A stretch of DNA of 64,000 bases from Allocatelliglobosispora scoriae (GCF_014204945.1 NZ_JACHMN010000001.1:62001-126000), one strand, 5' to 3'. Positions 9,170 through 18,139 are shown, numbered from the stretch's first letter. A program made the numbers and translations. The notes: generated from the sequence alone by a model not told the origin.

Positions 9170-9490
9170 ATGGGTCGTCCGCCCCAGTTCCCGGTCGAGG
9201 ACAAGCTGCGCATCGTGCTCAGCGTCCTGTCCGGGGAGATGACGATCGTCGAGGCCGCGAGGCGCAACCAGACCAGTGAGCAGTCGATCGGCCGGTGGAA
9301 GCAGCAGTTCCTCGAAGGCGGGAAGGCGGGTCTGGCCGAGGGCGGCCGGGTCGTCGACAACCCGCGTGAACGGGCCCTCCAAGAGCAGATCGACGAGCTG
9401 ACCAGCGCTCTCGGCGAGGCGCATGTCGAGTTGCGGGTGTGGAAGAAGTCCGCGGAGTACCGGCTGGCCCCTTCGAGGACCTCGAGGTGA
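9170..9490 (+). CDS. IS3 transposase OrfA
   Basis: A 106-aa product with the IS3/IS911 OrfA-type helix-turn-helix: KLRIVLSVLSGEMTIVEAAR, then SEQSIGRWKQQFLEGG, then a short coiled coil LQEQIDELTSALGEAHVELRVWKK. The ATG at 9170 is chosen because AAGGAG lies 6 bases upstream. It overlaps orfB by about 50 bases in the -1 frame, where ribosomal frameshifting would make the active OrfAB transposase. OrfA alone normally binds the IS ends and represses. Confidence 0.85.
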   Translation: MGRPPQFPVEDKLRIVLSVLSGEMTIVEAARRNQTSEQSIGRWKQQFLEGGKAGLAEGGRVVDNPRERALQEQIDELTSALGEAHVELRVWKKSAEYRLAPSRTSR

Positions 9491-10455
9491 TCCGCGTAGC
9501 TGCGGCGATGCCGGTCTCGAGGTTCACAGCGCTGACCGGCATCCCGCGTCGCACCTACCACCGGTGGCAGGCCAACGCCCGGGCCGGCGGTCGGGCGAAG
9601 GGGCCGTGGCCGGCACCGGTCGTCGACCTGATCGAGCCCCTCGTGGCGAAGTACGCCGACGACTGGCCGGGCTGGGGACACCGCAAGATCTTCGGCCTGA
9701 TGCGCGCCGACGGCATCGCGGTGTCGATCTCCAGTGTGGAGCGGGCGATGCGCCGCCGCGGCCTGCTCCAACCCGTCGACTACCAGGGCCTGCGCCGGGA
9801 ACTGGCGAAAGCGCGCAAGGCGGCGTTCGCCGACCCGCCGACCGGGCCGTTGCAGGTGTGGCAGCTGGACTTCTCCGAGTACGAGACCACCACCGGCGGG
9901 GTCTGGCGCCTGGCCGGGGTCTGCGACTACTACTCGAAATACGAGTACGGATGGCACATCGCACCCACCTGCACCGGCGCGGACGCCATCGCCTCGGTGC
10001 GCCTGGCGATCGCCGAGGCCGAACGCCTCGCCGACGGAGTGCCTCTCGCGGAGCAGCTCACCGACCCAGCCACGGGGAAGATCACCCGGATCAAGCTGGT
10101 CACCGACAACGGCGGCGCGTTCAAGGGCCACGCCTTCGCCGCGTTCATCGCCTCCCGCCCCGAGCTCCTCCACATCCGCACCCGCCGCAAGAGCCCAGGC
10201 CAGAACGGGGTCCGGGAACGCGCATTCGGCAGCCTCAAATACGAGCACCTCTACCGGATGGAGATCGAGACCCTGCCCGACCTGCACCGCGAGGCCGAAG
10301 CGTACCGGCAGGTCTTCAACCACATCCGCCCGCACGAAGCCCTCGGGTTCTACCGGCCGATCGAGGTCCACCACGATCCAGGACTGAAACCCCAGCCCAC
10401 ACCCAAGATCCCGAAACCCAACCTTCAACCGACGAATCTTGAGCCAGGTTCTTGA
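9439..10455 (+). CDS. IS3 transposase OrfB (DDE integrase)
   Basis: About 338 codons. It contains an HTH_21-type region (RRTYHRWQANARAGG, WGHRKIFGLMRADG) and an rve integrase core with the acidic residues in VWQLDFSEYETTTGG (first Asp), KLVTDNGGAFKG (second Asp) and GQNGVRERAFGSLKYEHLYR (Glu). The frame opens at a GTG inside orfA; in this family the product is normally made as a fusion with OrfA. It catalyses excision and insertion of the element. No internal stop or missing catalytic residue was seen, so the element may be mobile. Confidence 0.85.
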   Translation: MEEVRGVPAGPFEDLEVIRVAAAMPVSRFTALTGIPRRTYHRWQANARAGGRAKGPWPAPVVDLIEPLVAKYADDWPGWGHRKIFGLMRADGIAVSISSVERAMRRRGLLQPVDYQGLRRELAKARKAAFADPPTGPLQVWQLDFSEYETTTGGVWRLAGVCDYYSKYEYGWHIAPTCTGADAIASVRLAIAEAERLADGVPLAEQLTDPATGKITRIKLVTDNGGAFKGHAFAAFIASRPELLHIRTRRKSPGQNGVRERAFGSLKYEHLYRMEIETLPDLHREAEAYRQVFNHIRPHEALGFYRPIEVHHDPGLKPQPTPKIPKPNLQPTNLEPGS

Positions 10456-10547
10456 CGCGGGACAACGACATGGAGATTTTGCTGCCCACGCATAGGTTAT
10501 GTCGGTATCTATGAGTTCATTCCATCCTCCTCCATGTCGATCGGACG

Positions 10548-10803
10548 GCGGACAGAGCGACGTTTTCGGCCTCCCCGACCCGTGCGGGTTGCTTGGCCAG
10601 AGCACACGCGGTCTGATATGCCGCGACGGCACGTAGCTCGGGCCGGTGTGTCATCAGGCTGAACGTGGCCGCGCGATCAGCTGCGATCAGCCGCCGCCCG
10701 CAGCGCGGCGAGCCTGGCGCCCAGCTGCATGCGAGCTTCGGTGACGGCCTTCGGATCATCTGCCACTGCTGCGCACCCCACTCGTTCCGTGCGGAGAATA
10801 GTT
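10548..10803 (-). pseudogene. Chimeric XRE-regulator remnant
   Basis: The segment has two parts. Bases 10690-10803 match 28545-28658, the start region of the XRE gene at 28621, at about 113 of 114 positions, including its GTG start and upstream leader. Bases 10548-10686 match 36676-36814, the middle of the XRE gene at 37400, with about six differences. They meet at a repeated GCGATCAG(CT). Read from the GTG, the frame encodes the first 24 or so residues of the first regulator and then stops at once in the second part. It is therefore a dead recombination product or an internally deleted third paralogue. Both source genes lie in this window. Confidence 0.8.
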
Positions 10804-10924
10804 GACCCATACTCGATGTGAAAGCTACATTTGCCCAGCTCAAAACAGCATCGCAAAAGCGAGACTCGATCGCTCTCCGGAGGCGGGATGTCTGATGATC
10901 GACGGGTATCGGTAGCCTCGCTGG

Positions 10925-12010
10925 GTGACCGGTCATGTGTTCATCAGCTACAGCCATGCGCCTGATGCCGGGTATGTGGATCAGTTAGCAGCACATCTGT
11001 CGGCTGCGGGCGTGACGGTGTGGCTCGACCGGGAGATTGTCAGTGGTGACCGGTGGGATGACCTGATCCGGGACCGGATCGATTCATGTGCGGTGTTCGT
11101 AGTGGTGATGTCGCCTGCTTCGGAGGCGTCGCCGTGGGTGAAGCGCGAGATCAACCGTGCCGAATCGATGGGCAAGCCGATACTGCCGTTGCTGTTGGCG
11201 GGCCGGGTATTCTTCCGGCTCAGCGATCTCCAGTACGAAGACGTGATCGGCGGCCTCATGCCGCCGGAAGGCTACGTTCACAGACTCCGGCAGCGTCTGT
11301 CGGCATCGACTGCGTCGGTAGGCACAGCCGCCGAGGCGACGCTCACCCGGCAGTTCAACGACGCGAAGGCCCTGTCCGACCGTCGCGATTACTCGGGGGC
11401 GGCAAGGCTGCTGGAGCATGTCGTCACCGGCCGTACCTCAGTCCTGGGCGCCGACCACCCCGACACGCTGTCCGCCCGGCAAGCCTTGGCAGACAACATC
11501 GGTGACGCGGGCGATCCGCACAAGGCGGTGCGCCTGCTTCGAGAGTTGCTCGCAGACGACCTCCGGACCTTGGGCGCCGACCACCCTCACACCCTGACCG
11601 CCCGGCACAACTTGGCGTACTACGTCGGTGAGGACGGGGATCGGAAGGAGGCGGTGCGCCTGTACCGGGAGGTGATCGCCGACGGCACCCGCGTCCTGGG
11701 CGCCGACCACCCTCACACCCTGGACGCCCGGCACCTCATGGCGTACCACGTCGGTGAGGACGGCGACCGGAAGGAGGCGGTGCGCCTGTACCGGGAGGTG
11801 ATCGCCGACCGCACCCGCGTCCTGGGCGCCGACCACCCTCACACCCTGAGCTCCCGGCACTTCATGGCGCTCTACGTCGGTGAGGACGGCGACCGGAAGG
11901 AGGCGGTGCGCCTGCTCCGGGAGGTGATCGCCGACCGCACCCGCGTCCTGGGCGCTGACCACTTTTACACTGCGGCCAGTCGTGATTGGCTTAAACACTT
12001 CGGCGGATAA
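10925..12010 (+). CDS. TIR-domain protein with tetratricopeptide repeats
   Basis: A 361-aa protein starting at GTG. Residues 1-125 are a TIR domain: HVFISYSHAP, the box VWLDREIVSGDRW, and SEASPWVKREINRAES with the probable catalytic Glu at 75. Bacterial TIR domains of this type are NADases or make cyclic-ADP-ribose signals. Residues about 140-355 are TPR_10/TPR_12 repeats with the recurring LGADHPHTLxxRH motif; three consecutive units are almost identical in DNA (126-bp period). The domain order is like that of STAND- and CHAT-linked defence sensors, so an abortive-infection effector with a peptide- or protein-sensing TPR face is likely. It is monocistronic and has no recognised partner next to it. 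Confidence 0.85.
   Translation: MTGHVFISYSHAPDAGYVDQLAAHLSAAGVTVWLDREIVSGDRWDDLIRDRIDSCAVFVVVMSPASEASPWVKREINRAESMGKPILPLLLAGRVFFRLSDLQYEDVIGGLMPPEGYVHRLRQRLSASTASVGTAAEATLTRQFNDAKALSDRRDYSGAARLLEHVVTGRTSVLGADHPDTLSARQALADNIGDAGDPHKAVRLLRELLADDLRTLGADHPHTLTARHNLAYYVGEDGDRKEAVRLYREVIADGTRVLGADHPHTLDARHLMAYHVGEDGDRKEAVRLYREVIADRTRVLGADHPHTLSSRHFMALYVGEDGDRKEAVRLLREVIADRTRVLGADHFYTAASRDWLKHFGG
11627..11966 (+). repeat. 126-bp tandem repeat inside the TIR-TPR gene
   Basis: Units begin at 11627, 11753 and 11879 with GGTGAGGACGG and are 126 bases (42 codons) each; the third is incomplete. They differ at only a few positions, mainly those that change GTACC/CTCC and the xxRHxMA residues. The near identity implies recent unit duplication or gene conversion, which would change TPR number. 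Confidence 0.9.
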
Positions 12011-12129
12011 GCAGCTACCTGCCCGTTGCGACGGACTTCAAGACCACCACCAAACACAGCGCTTAGCTGCTCAGATACGCCTTCGCTTTCCCGTTGACCG
12101 CCCATCCTCCGCAGGCGAACGGCACCGCC

Positions 12130-12385
12130 TCCGGAGAGCTTCGTATCGGGGTACGAGGCCCATGAGTCCAGGTACGCTGAAGCACCCTTCCCAGTCGACG
12201 ATCGTTCCTTCGGAGTGGTCCACTATCTGTGGATCGAGCATCTGTAGTAGAGGGTGTTCTGGCCGGTCAGAAAACACATCGGTCTTGCGAACCTCGATGA
12301 CGATCGCCCGGACTGATGCGCCGAGCTGCGGTGCTGCCAGCCCGGCGCCGTTGAGCGATCGCAGGCGGTCGACCATGCCGGCCTG
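12130..12385 (-). pseudogene. Peptide deformylase fragment
   Basis: The minus strand encodes deformylase motif 1 as LNGAGLAAPQLGASV and motif 2 as WEGCFSVPG, then VPRYEAL, where the similarity stops. Motif 3 (HExxH, the zinc-binding His pair) is missing and so is the N-terminal helix. The piece corresponds to roughly the middle half of an about 180-aa enzyme. Its upstream end abuts a cytochrome P450 fragment on the opposite strand near 12385-12390. It cannot be active. A cell must have a full-length deformylase elsewhere, so this is probably a horizontally acquired or duplicated copy broken by rearrangement. Confidence 0.7.
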
Positions 12386-12389
12386 CGCC

Positions 12390-13011
12390 ACGAGCTGGGC
12401 AGCTATTTCGCCACACTGATCGCCGCCTACCGCAAGCGACCGGATCCGCCCGGCCTCATCGGCAGCCTGGCGAGCACCGACGCCCCGCGGCTGACGCCGT
12501 ACGACGTCATCGCCACCAGCGAGATGCTGCTGCTCGGCGGCTTCGAAACCGCGGTCAACTTGATCGGCAACGCCGTGCTGGCCCTGCTGCGCCACCCCGA
12601 CCAGCTCACTATGGTCCGCGACGACCCGTCGCTGACCGGCCCCGCCGTCGAGGAGACCCTGCGGTACGACCCGCGGGTCCAGTACCCCTTGCGGGTCGCC
12701 CGGACCGACACCACCTTCGCCCGCTCGCCATCCGCGCCGGAACCCCGATCGTGGTCCTGCTCGCCAGCGCCAACCGCGACCCGAGCGTCTTCGCCGACCC
12801 GGCCACCTTCGACCTGAGCCGGCCCAACGCGCACCGGCATCTGGCGTTCTCCGCCGGAGCGCACTATTGCCTCGGCGCCGGCCTGGCCCGAGCCGAGGCC
12901 GCCGCCGCGCTGGCCGGCCTGCTGCGCCGCTACGCACGGCTGCGGCTGGCAGGGACGGTGACGCCCCGGCAGTCCCGCGTCATCCGCGGCCCCCTACGAC
13001 TGCCCGTCTAG
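12390..13011 (+). pseudogene. Cytochrome P450 C-terminal fragment, frameshifted
   Basis: The I-helix motif MLLLGGFETAVN (GGxET), the ExxR motif in VEETLRYDPR and, after a frame change near 12715-12735, the meander and haem-binding loop HLAFSAGAHYCLGAGLAR (Cys ligand) are all recognisable. About 200 of about 400 residues remain; the N-terminal half is missing and the breakpoint at about 12390 adjoins a deformylase fragment. A single-base indel around GCCCGCTCGCC breaks the frame. The gene is inactive. It was probably a secondary-metabolism P450 of the CYP105/107-like bacterial class, but the subfamily cannot be fixed. Confidence 0.8.
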
Positions 13012-13059
13012 CTGGCCCGACGGCTGGCTCGGATGTGCGATGCCGTAGTTTCGGACCGC

Positions 13060-13611
13060 CTATGACACGGAGGTGATGCTCAGCACCACTTCGCCGTAGG
13101 CGGACGGAACCGTTCCCAGGCCCAGCGTGCACAGCAGGTAGGACACGGCAGGAGTAGTCACTGTCTGCAGCACGGAGTCGCCGGCGAACAGCCCGCTGAC
13201 CACGGTGCCGGTGAAGGTGACGATCAGCGCTGCGCCGGCGACGGTCGCCGTGGTGTTGGCCGTGATGGTCGAGGTCTGGCCGGTGTTCCACGTGATGGTG
13301 AAGGTCGTGGTGCCGGCGGCGAGCAGCGACGTGCAGCTGCTGGGACGGGTGATGTTGGTTGTACGGACGCCGGACGTCAGACCGGGCACGGTCGCGGAGA
13401 CGCACGGGCTGTAGATGGTGGTCGCCTGGATGGCGATCGGCACGACCGTCGCTGTCAGCGGCGGGGAGTAGGCGGTCGTCTCGGAGCTCGGCGGGGTGCA
13501 GGTGACGTCGAGCAGAGTGGCCTGGGCCGGCTGCGTCATCGTCACGAGGCCGGTCGCCGCCAGGGCGGTGACCGTGCACAGGCGGACCAGCATGCTGGCT
13601 AGTTTGCGCAT
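13060..13611 (-). CDS. Secreted Thr/Ser-rich protein of unknown function
   Basis: A 183-aa protein. The ATG at 13611 has AAAGGA 8 bases upstream and gives a classical signal peptide: MRKLASMLVRL, a hydrophobic core TVTALAATGLVTM and a likely AxA cleavage at QPAQATLL. An upstream in-frame start would bury this signal. The mature part is about 155 residues, very rich in Thr, Val and Ser with four or five Cys, alternating in a beta-strand-like way (TTTFTITWNTGQTSTITANT). It resembles exported actinomycete beta-sandwich proteins of unknown role. No anchor, LPXTG or enzyme motif was seen. It stands alone between remnants. Confidence 0.7.
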   Translation of the reverse strand: MRKLASMLVRLCTVTALAATGLVTMTQPAQATLLDVTCTPPSSETTAYSPPLTATVVPIAIQATTIYSPCVSATVPGLTSGVRTTNITRPSSCTSLLAAGTTTFTITWNTGQTSTITANTTATVAGAALIVTFTGTVVSGLFAGDSVLQTVTTPAVSYLLCTLGLGTVPSAYGEVVLSITSVS

Positions 13612-13695
13612 CAGTGGGGTCCTTTCGTCGGCACTCCACGACACAGACCGTGTGAGCCGCGTTCCACGACCACACCGCAGACCTAGGCATCACGT

Positions 13696-13940
13696 TCGTG
13701 CGTCCGGGCCGCCGCAACAAGCCCCGCCGCCACGGCAGCCTCGCACCCGTCCGCCAATGCATCGAATCGATCTTCGGCACGTTGAGAACCATTTCAGCCT
13801 CGAACAACACGGCGGACGATCGTCACCGGCGTCTTCACCCGCGTCGCCCAACGCCTCCTCGCCCCCGCCGCAGCCGTCTGGCACAACTGGACCGCCGACC
13901 AACTCACCAAACGATCACTGACCGCGTACGACCATCAGGT
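13696..13940 (+). mobile_element. IS4/IS5-like transposase C-terminal remnant
   Basis: The sequence reads RPGRRNKPRRHGSLAPVRQC then IESIF, and, after frame changes, NHFSLEQHGGR and TRVAQRLLAPAAAVWHNW with a short tail. IESIF...LEQHGGR...RVAQRLLALAAxxWHN is the typical end of IS4/IS5-superfamily DDE transposases (catalytic Glu in IESIF). At least two frame changes occur within 200 bases and no inverted repeats were recognised. It is a dead fragment. Confidence 0.65.
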
Positions 13941-14655
13941 GTCGGTCTGCGGTCAGAGCGGTACGAAGTACTGCAAGAACTACAATGGCAATATTGTCGG
14001 CGGCTGGTTCCCCAGTGTGGCCGAATGGACCCGACGACTGCCGGGAATCGTGACGCGCCGCAGCGGACCACCTCTTCAGGCGGGCCAATGACTCCGTTCA
14101 TGACCGGGATTTCCTATCTTCCTCATAGGAGCAACTACCGGCGCCCCGGCGACGCGTTGACCGTGGTGTCGCTGGACAGCCTCGTCCGGTCATAAATCAG
14201 AAGACCCTCATCGCCATCGCCGGGCAGCTCAAGCGCAGCAGGTCGCATTCATTTTCCCTCCGTAAGGAAGCCGCACACTACCTCACGCGGCAAGAGGTAT
14301 ACCTTCACCTATTTTCGCTGGTGGAGTTCATGGTGACGATCATCGTGGCCAACAACAACACCAACACCTTGGGCGACACTGGTGACGACGAACCAGAAGG
14401 TGCCTGTCCTGGCGTTGCTGCCGAACCCGACCGGTCAGTGCGCTCGGTCTAACGCCGCTCAGGGTAGCGCCGACCATTCTCTGCAAAGGCGCTGCCCGAG
14501 CTGCTCACCGCAGCAGGCCAAGGCTCAGCTCGGCAAGGAAATCGAGTTGGGCGAAGGCGACGGCCCACGGGTCTGACTGGGCCACCGCCTCGGGATGTAC
14601 GGGTTCACATCGATTGATCTCGACAGAGGTTGCCTGCGGCTGCTGGAATGTTTCC
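13941..14655. other. Region without a supported gene
   Basis: About 715 bases. A plus-strand frame just after the transposase remnant reads VSVCGQSGTKYCKNYNGNIV and ends at about 14090; it resembles the end of an exported protein but has no start. A 64-codon frame at 14382-14576 has no ribosome site or recognisable composition. The promoter of the SIR2 gene should lie here; TTGATC at about 14614 is an alternative in-frame TTG start that was not chosen. Confidence 0.35.
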
Positions 14656-17600
14656 ATGTCTGGACAGGACTGGGTCCCTGAAGACGCCGTACGCCGGGGT
14701 CTTCGGTGCCATGAGATCGTGCTGTTTTGCGGTGCCGGTATCAGTATGGACGCCCCCGCTACTTTGCCGGACTGGAATTCGTTTCGTGATGAGACGATCC
14801 GGGCTGTGGCTTCGGTTGACGGTGCGCTGTCTGATCTGGTGCCGGTCCTGATCGATAGGGAGCCGATGGCAGCCGGGCGGCGCGGGCTTGCCCCTGAGGT
14901 GATCGCCTCGCAGACGCTGGCGGTGTGTCCGGACTATTTTGATTGCCTGTCAGCGCTCGATCACGATGACTGGAACCGCAACCACGCGCTCATTGCCCAT
15001 AGCGTGAAGGCAGGGCTGGTCAGGCAGATCATCACGACCAATTTTGACCAGCTTATCGAGAAGGCGTTGACCTCTCTTGGCGTCGCGTTCCATGTTTACC
15101 GTACCGATGAGGACTTTGCGCAATGGACGGCAGCAGGGCCTAGGGCTGCCGTCGAGGTGTTCAAGCTGCACGGTTGCCTGTCTGATCCGGATTCGATAGT
15201 GGCCACCGTCGAGCAGGAGGCCGTTGGTGTAAGTCCTGCCAAAGCCGGCGTGCTGCGCCAGATCTGGCCAGGGCAGATTGGTCTTTTCTGGGGATATAGC
15301 GGCGCCGATCTCAAGGCCGCACACGATTATCTGCGTCTGGCGGAGTGCGCGGAGCACCTCCGCGCAGTGATCTGGAACCTGTACTCAACCCCGGACTGGC
15401 GTGAGGAACCGCTTCCGGAGCTGCGTCAACTCCTCGACTCTCTCGCGGGTAAAGGACATATCGTCTACTGCGACATCGCGTCGATCCTGGCCGGGATGCT
15501 CGGCGTGAGCGGGCAAGACCTGGGCGTCCGCACTGGGGAAGACTCGGCTGGGATTAAGGCCAGACGTAACGCCGAGCTTGGCGCCGCGATCCGCGCCTGG
15601 GCCAGTGCATCGCTACGGCCGGAACAGGCATTGGAAATCTTCGGCGAGCTTCTCGAACGCATTGATGAACCCGGCGCCGCGTTGGCCTGCTACGAGCGGC
15701 TTGGCTCACTCCTGGTGAACGAAACGGGTGAGGCGGTGCGGGTGCTGGAGGCACACGCGGGCACCCGCCAGGCATTGCTGCTATGTGCACTGGGTTTGAC
15801 CGATGAGGCGGAATGGGTCCGGGCCAAGACCCGTGAGGCAGCAGTCGCGGTCGGGTCGGTTGATTCGCTGATCACCCTGGCGATGGTGCATGCCCGGCTC
15901 CTGGCTGAGCGCGACGGTTTCCTGGCCTCGTTGCAGCCACGCGCGTTCGCTCATCGTGTTGCCCGCTGGGCGTCGCCGGCCGGTGTACGCGCCCAGTTGG
16001 AGCTCAGCCTCGATACAGCCCGAGAGTTCTTCCGTCAGGGCTTGGTCGAGGAATCCCTCGCCGCGCTCGACGATCTAGACAGCCAGGCGCAGGAGGGCGG
16101 CTTCCTCGAAATTCGCAGCCGGGTACTGGCGTTGCGGTCGCAGGTCCACCGTGCCTGGAACGAGTTGGCGGAGGCGCTTCGCTGCGCCCAGGAGGCTGAG
16201 AAGATCACCGTTTCTTTGGGGCTTGAGCGTGACACGCGGCTTCTGCGGTATCAGCGCATCCTGCTCGAGGCCAGGCTTGAGCAGACCACCTCAGTCGCCG
16301 CGGAGGACCTCACCGATGCACTGCGATGGGCCAGCTCGGGCGGAAGCGGGCGAACCGAGGCGGAGGTATATCTGGACGCCATAGAAATCCTCGAGACACG
16401 GCCGCAGGAAACCGCTGCCGATCTCGCCCGGATGGCGGCGTGGGCGCTGAAAGCGGGGGAGCGGAACATCTATGTCAGGGCCATGTGGCACACGGCATGG
16501 ATCCATCAAGATCTCGGTGATTCGGATGCCGAACTTGCCGCCATCGACAGCGTCTTGCCCGACCTGCACCTACTCGCCTTTGACGGTTACGCCGGGCGGC
16601 TGGTGGAACGGTATGCGCTGCTTAAACAGGCTCAAGGTGCCGAGCCCGCCGCGGTGCTCGGCTACCTGGACACGGCCATCAGCGTCCGGCGAGAAACACG
16701 CAGCCACTCACCTACTGCCGAGGACGAAGCCGCACGGATCCGATCCCTTCTAGGCCTAGGCGGATGGTCAGGCACCTATGTGGAGTTTCTTGACGACTGG
16801 CTGAACGGGACACCGCTGCGGAATCTGGTGATCGAGTTCTTGGGTCTTGAGTTCGAGGAGATGGATTCTGGCGTGACAGTGAACTATCTGGCCCAGGCGA
16901 TGGAGTCACGCTACGGGTTAGCTGGGTCACGCTCGCGAAGCCTCGTACGCAGCTCGATGCTCGCCGAGGGGATCCGCCGCGACGGCGACCCCAGCACCTC
17001 GCTTGCGATCGCCCTGCAGTCGTTGTCGGCTGCGATCCGGCTAGGCGACCGGCAGCTTGCTGCGATGTTTCACAACCAGGCCGGTCTCTGCCTGTTTGAC
17101 CTCGGTCGAATGCCTGCGGCACTCGACCATTTCACTCACGCAGTCGGCCGCGCTGAGTCCGTGAGCGACGACCGGCGGCTACACCACTACTTCCACAACA
17201 TGGCCGTTGTCTACAGGGAACTCGGTCGACACGACGCCGCCGTCGCTTGTCTGCGTAAAGAGCTCGATGTGGCCAGGCGTCGGCAAAATTTCACCGTGTA
17301 CCAGCAGGCGTGCACCTTGATGGGCGACTCGCTGAAAGAACTGCGCCGCATGCCCGAGGCAGTTGAATTCTTTGACCAGACTCAATACTGCGCCTGGATC
17401 CTGAACGATGCCGATCGCATGGTCAAGGCTGCACGGCAGCTCGGCAAGGCATATCACCAATTAGGCGAATACGAATTTTCCATCGCACACCGTGCGCAGG
17501 CCGCCGAAATCTGCGAAGCCCGCGGAGACATGTCCGCCGCAGCTGACGCCCTTCTGCTTGTCGCTTTCGCCTATGACGACAAGCTGGGTCGTGGCTGGGA

Positions 17601-18057
17601 CGCGATCCCTTACTACCGCTACGCCATCACCCACACCAGCGACGACGATCCACTGGACCCCCAAGTGTTTGGCCTGCTGGCTCAATGCGAACAAGATTTA
17701 CCGGAGGTCGCGTCATGGCTACATTCACTCATCGCTGGTCACGTTACCTCACCACAAGAAGCCGACGGCCTTGCCGTACCGCTGGCACTGCACCTCGGCT
17801 TCAATTTATGGCACTACGAACTGCGAAGCTGGGCGGCATGGACCGAACGGCACCTGCCGCCGGTCGTCATCGGACATGCGCTGCTCACCCTCGGCAAAAC
17901 CGCCCGAGCGCGACGCCAATGGCAACAGGCAACGGACATGTTCGAACTGGCAATCCAGCTGGCAAAAGGCCCACCAGTCTTCGAACTTATGGACCAGGTG
18001 CACGATGAAGCCCATATCGAACTGGTGGACACCAAACGGATGTCCGGTCAAAGCTAA
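14656..18057 (+). CDS. SIR2-like domain protein with C-terminal TPR array
   Basis: A 1133-aa protein. The N-terminal 280 residues are a SIR2-type Rossmann domain: VLFCGAGISMDAPATLPDW (GAGxS at about 26-30), IITTNFDQLIEKAL (Asn129/Asp131) and VFKLHGCLSDPDS (His about 172). These are the residues NAD-cleaving defence sirtuins need. The remaining about 850 residues are helical repeats with many TPR-like pairs such as AMFHNQAGLCLFDLGRMPAA and FHNMAVVYRELGRHDAAVAC. SIR2-TPR architectures are known anti-phage NADases that cause abortive infection after sensing by the repeat domain. The ATG at 14656 is chosen because the SIR2 fold begins just after it; an in-frame TTG 42 bases upstream is possible. 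Single-gene system by context. Confidence 0.85.
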   Translation: MSGQDWVPEDAVRRGLRCHEIVLFCGAGISMDAPATLPDWNSFRDETIRAVASVDGALSDLVPVLIDREPMAAGRRGLAPEVIASQTLAVCPDYFDCLSALDHDDWNRNHALIAHSVKAGLVRQIITTNFDQLIEKALTSLGVAFHVYRTDEDFAQWTAAGPRAAVEVFKLHGCLSDPDSIVATVEQEAVGVSPAKAGVLRQIWPGQIGLFWGYSGADLKAAHDYLRLAECAEHLRAVIWNLYSTPDWREEPLPELRQLLDSLAGKGHIVYCDIASILAGMLGVSGQDLGVRTGEDSAGIKARRNAELGAAIRAWASASLRPEQALEIFGELLERIDEPGAALACYERLGSLLVNETGEAVRVLEAHAGTRQALLLCALGLTDEAEWVRAKTREAAVAVGSVDSLITLAMVHARLLAERDGFLASLQPRAFAHRVARWASPAGVRAQLELSLDTAREFFRQGLVEESLAALDDLDSQAQEGGFLEIRSRVLALRSQVHRAWNELAEALRCAQEAEKITVSLGLERDTRLLRYQRILLEARLEQTTSVAAEDLTDALRWASSGGSGRTEAEVYLDAIEILETRPQETAADLARMAAWALKAGERNIYVRAMWHTAWIHQDLGDSDAELAAIDSVLPDLHLLAFDGYAGRLVERYALLKQAQGAEPAAVLGYLDTAISVRRETRSHSPTAEDEAARIRSLLGLGGWSGTYVEFLDDWLNGTPLRNLVIEFLGLEFEEMDSGVTVNYLAQAMESRYGLAGSRSRSLVRSSMLAEGIRRDGDPSTSLAIALQSLSAAIRLGDRQLAAMFHNQAGLCLFDLGRMPAALDHFTHAVGRAESVSDDRRLHHYFHNMAVVYRELGRHDAAVACLRKELDVARRRQNFTVYQQACTLMGDSLKELRRMPEAVEFFDQTQYCAWILNDADRMVKAARQLGKAYHQLGEYEFSIAHRAQAAEICEARGDMSAAADALLLVAFAYDDKLGRGWDAIPYYRYAITHTSDDDPLDPQVFGLLAQCEQDLPEVASWLHSLIAGHVTSPQEADGLAVPLALHLGFNLWHYELRSWAAWTERHLPPVVIGHALLTLGKTARARRQWQQATDMFELAIQLAKGPPVFELMDQVHDEAHIELVDTKRMSGQS

Positions 18058-18139
18058 AGTCGGTCATCCCCGAACGGAGGGTCTCCGACGGAGGCTCCGG
18101 ACCTCCGGGTCTCGCGACGAAGAGCCGGCGAACATCCAC

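Larger units (their letters stand above)
9111..10464 (+). mobile_element. IS3-family insertion sequence, apparently complete
   Basis: Imperfect terminal inverted repeats: the left end reads TGTCGCGCGTCAGAATCTTT and the right end, complemented, TGTCCCGCGTCAAGAACCTG. A 4-base direct repeat ACGA flanks the element (9107-9110 and 10465-10468). Inside are two overlapping frames, orfA (helix-turn-helix) and orfB (DDE integrase), in the usual IS3 arrangement that makes an OrfAB fusion by -1 frameshifting. Both frames look intact, and the clean duplication suggests recent insertion. Confidence 0.85.

Noticed and set aside
8986-10632. A 548-codon minus-strand frame over IS3
   Set aside because: Antisense to orfA and orfB; no domain.
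13981-14000. ATTGTCGG resembling an operator half
   Set aside because: It lies in a gene remnant, with no partner at the required spacing.
14382-14576. A 64-codon plus-strand frame before the SIR2 gene
   Set aside because: No ribosome site, no similarity and ordinary composition for non-coding DNA here.
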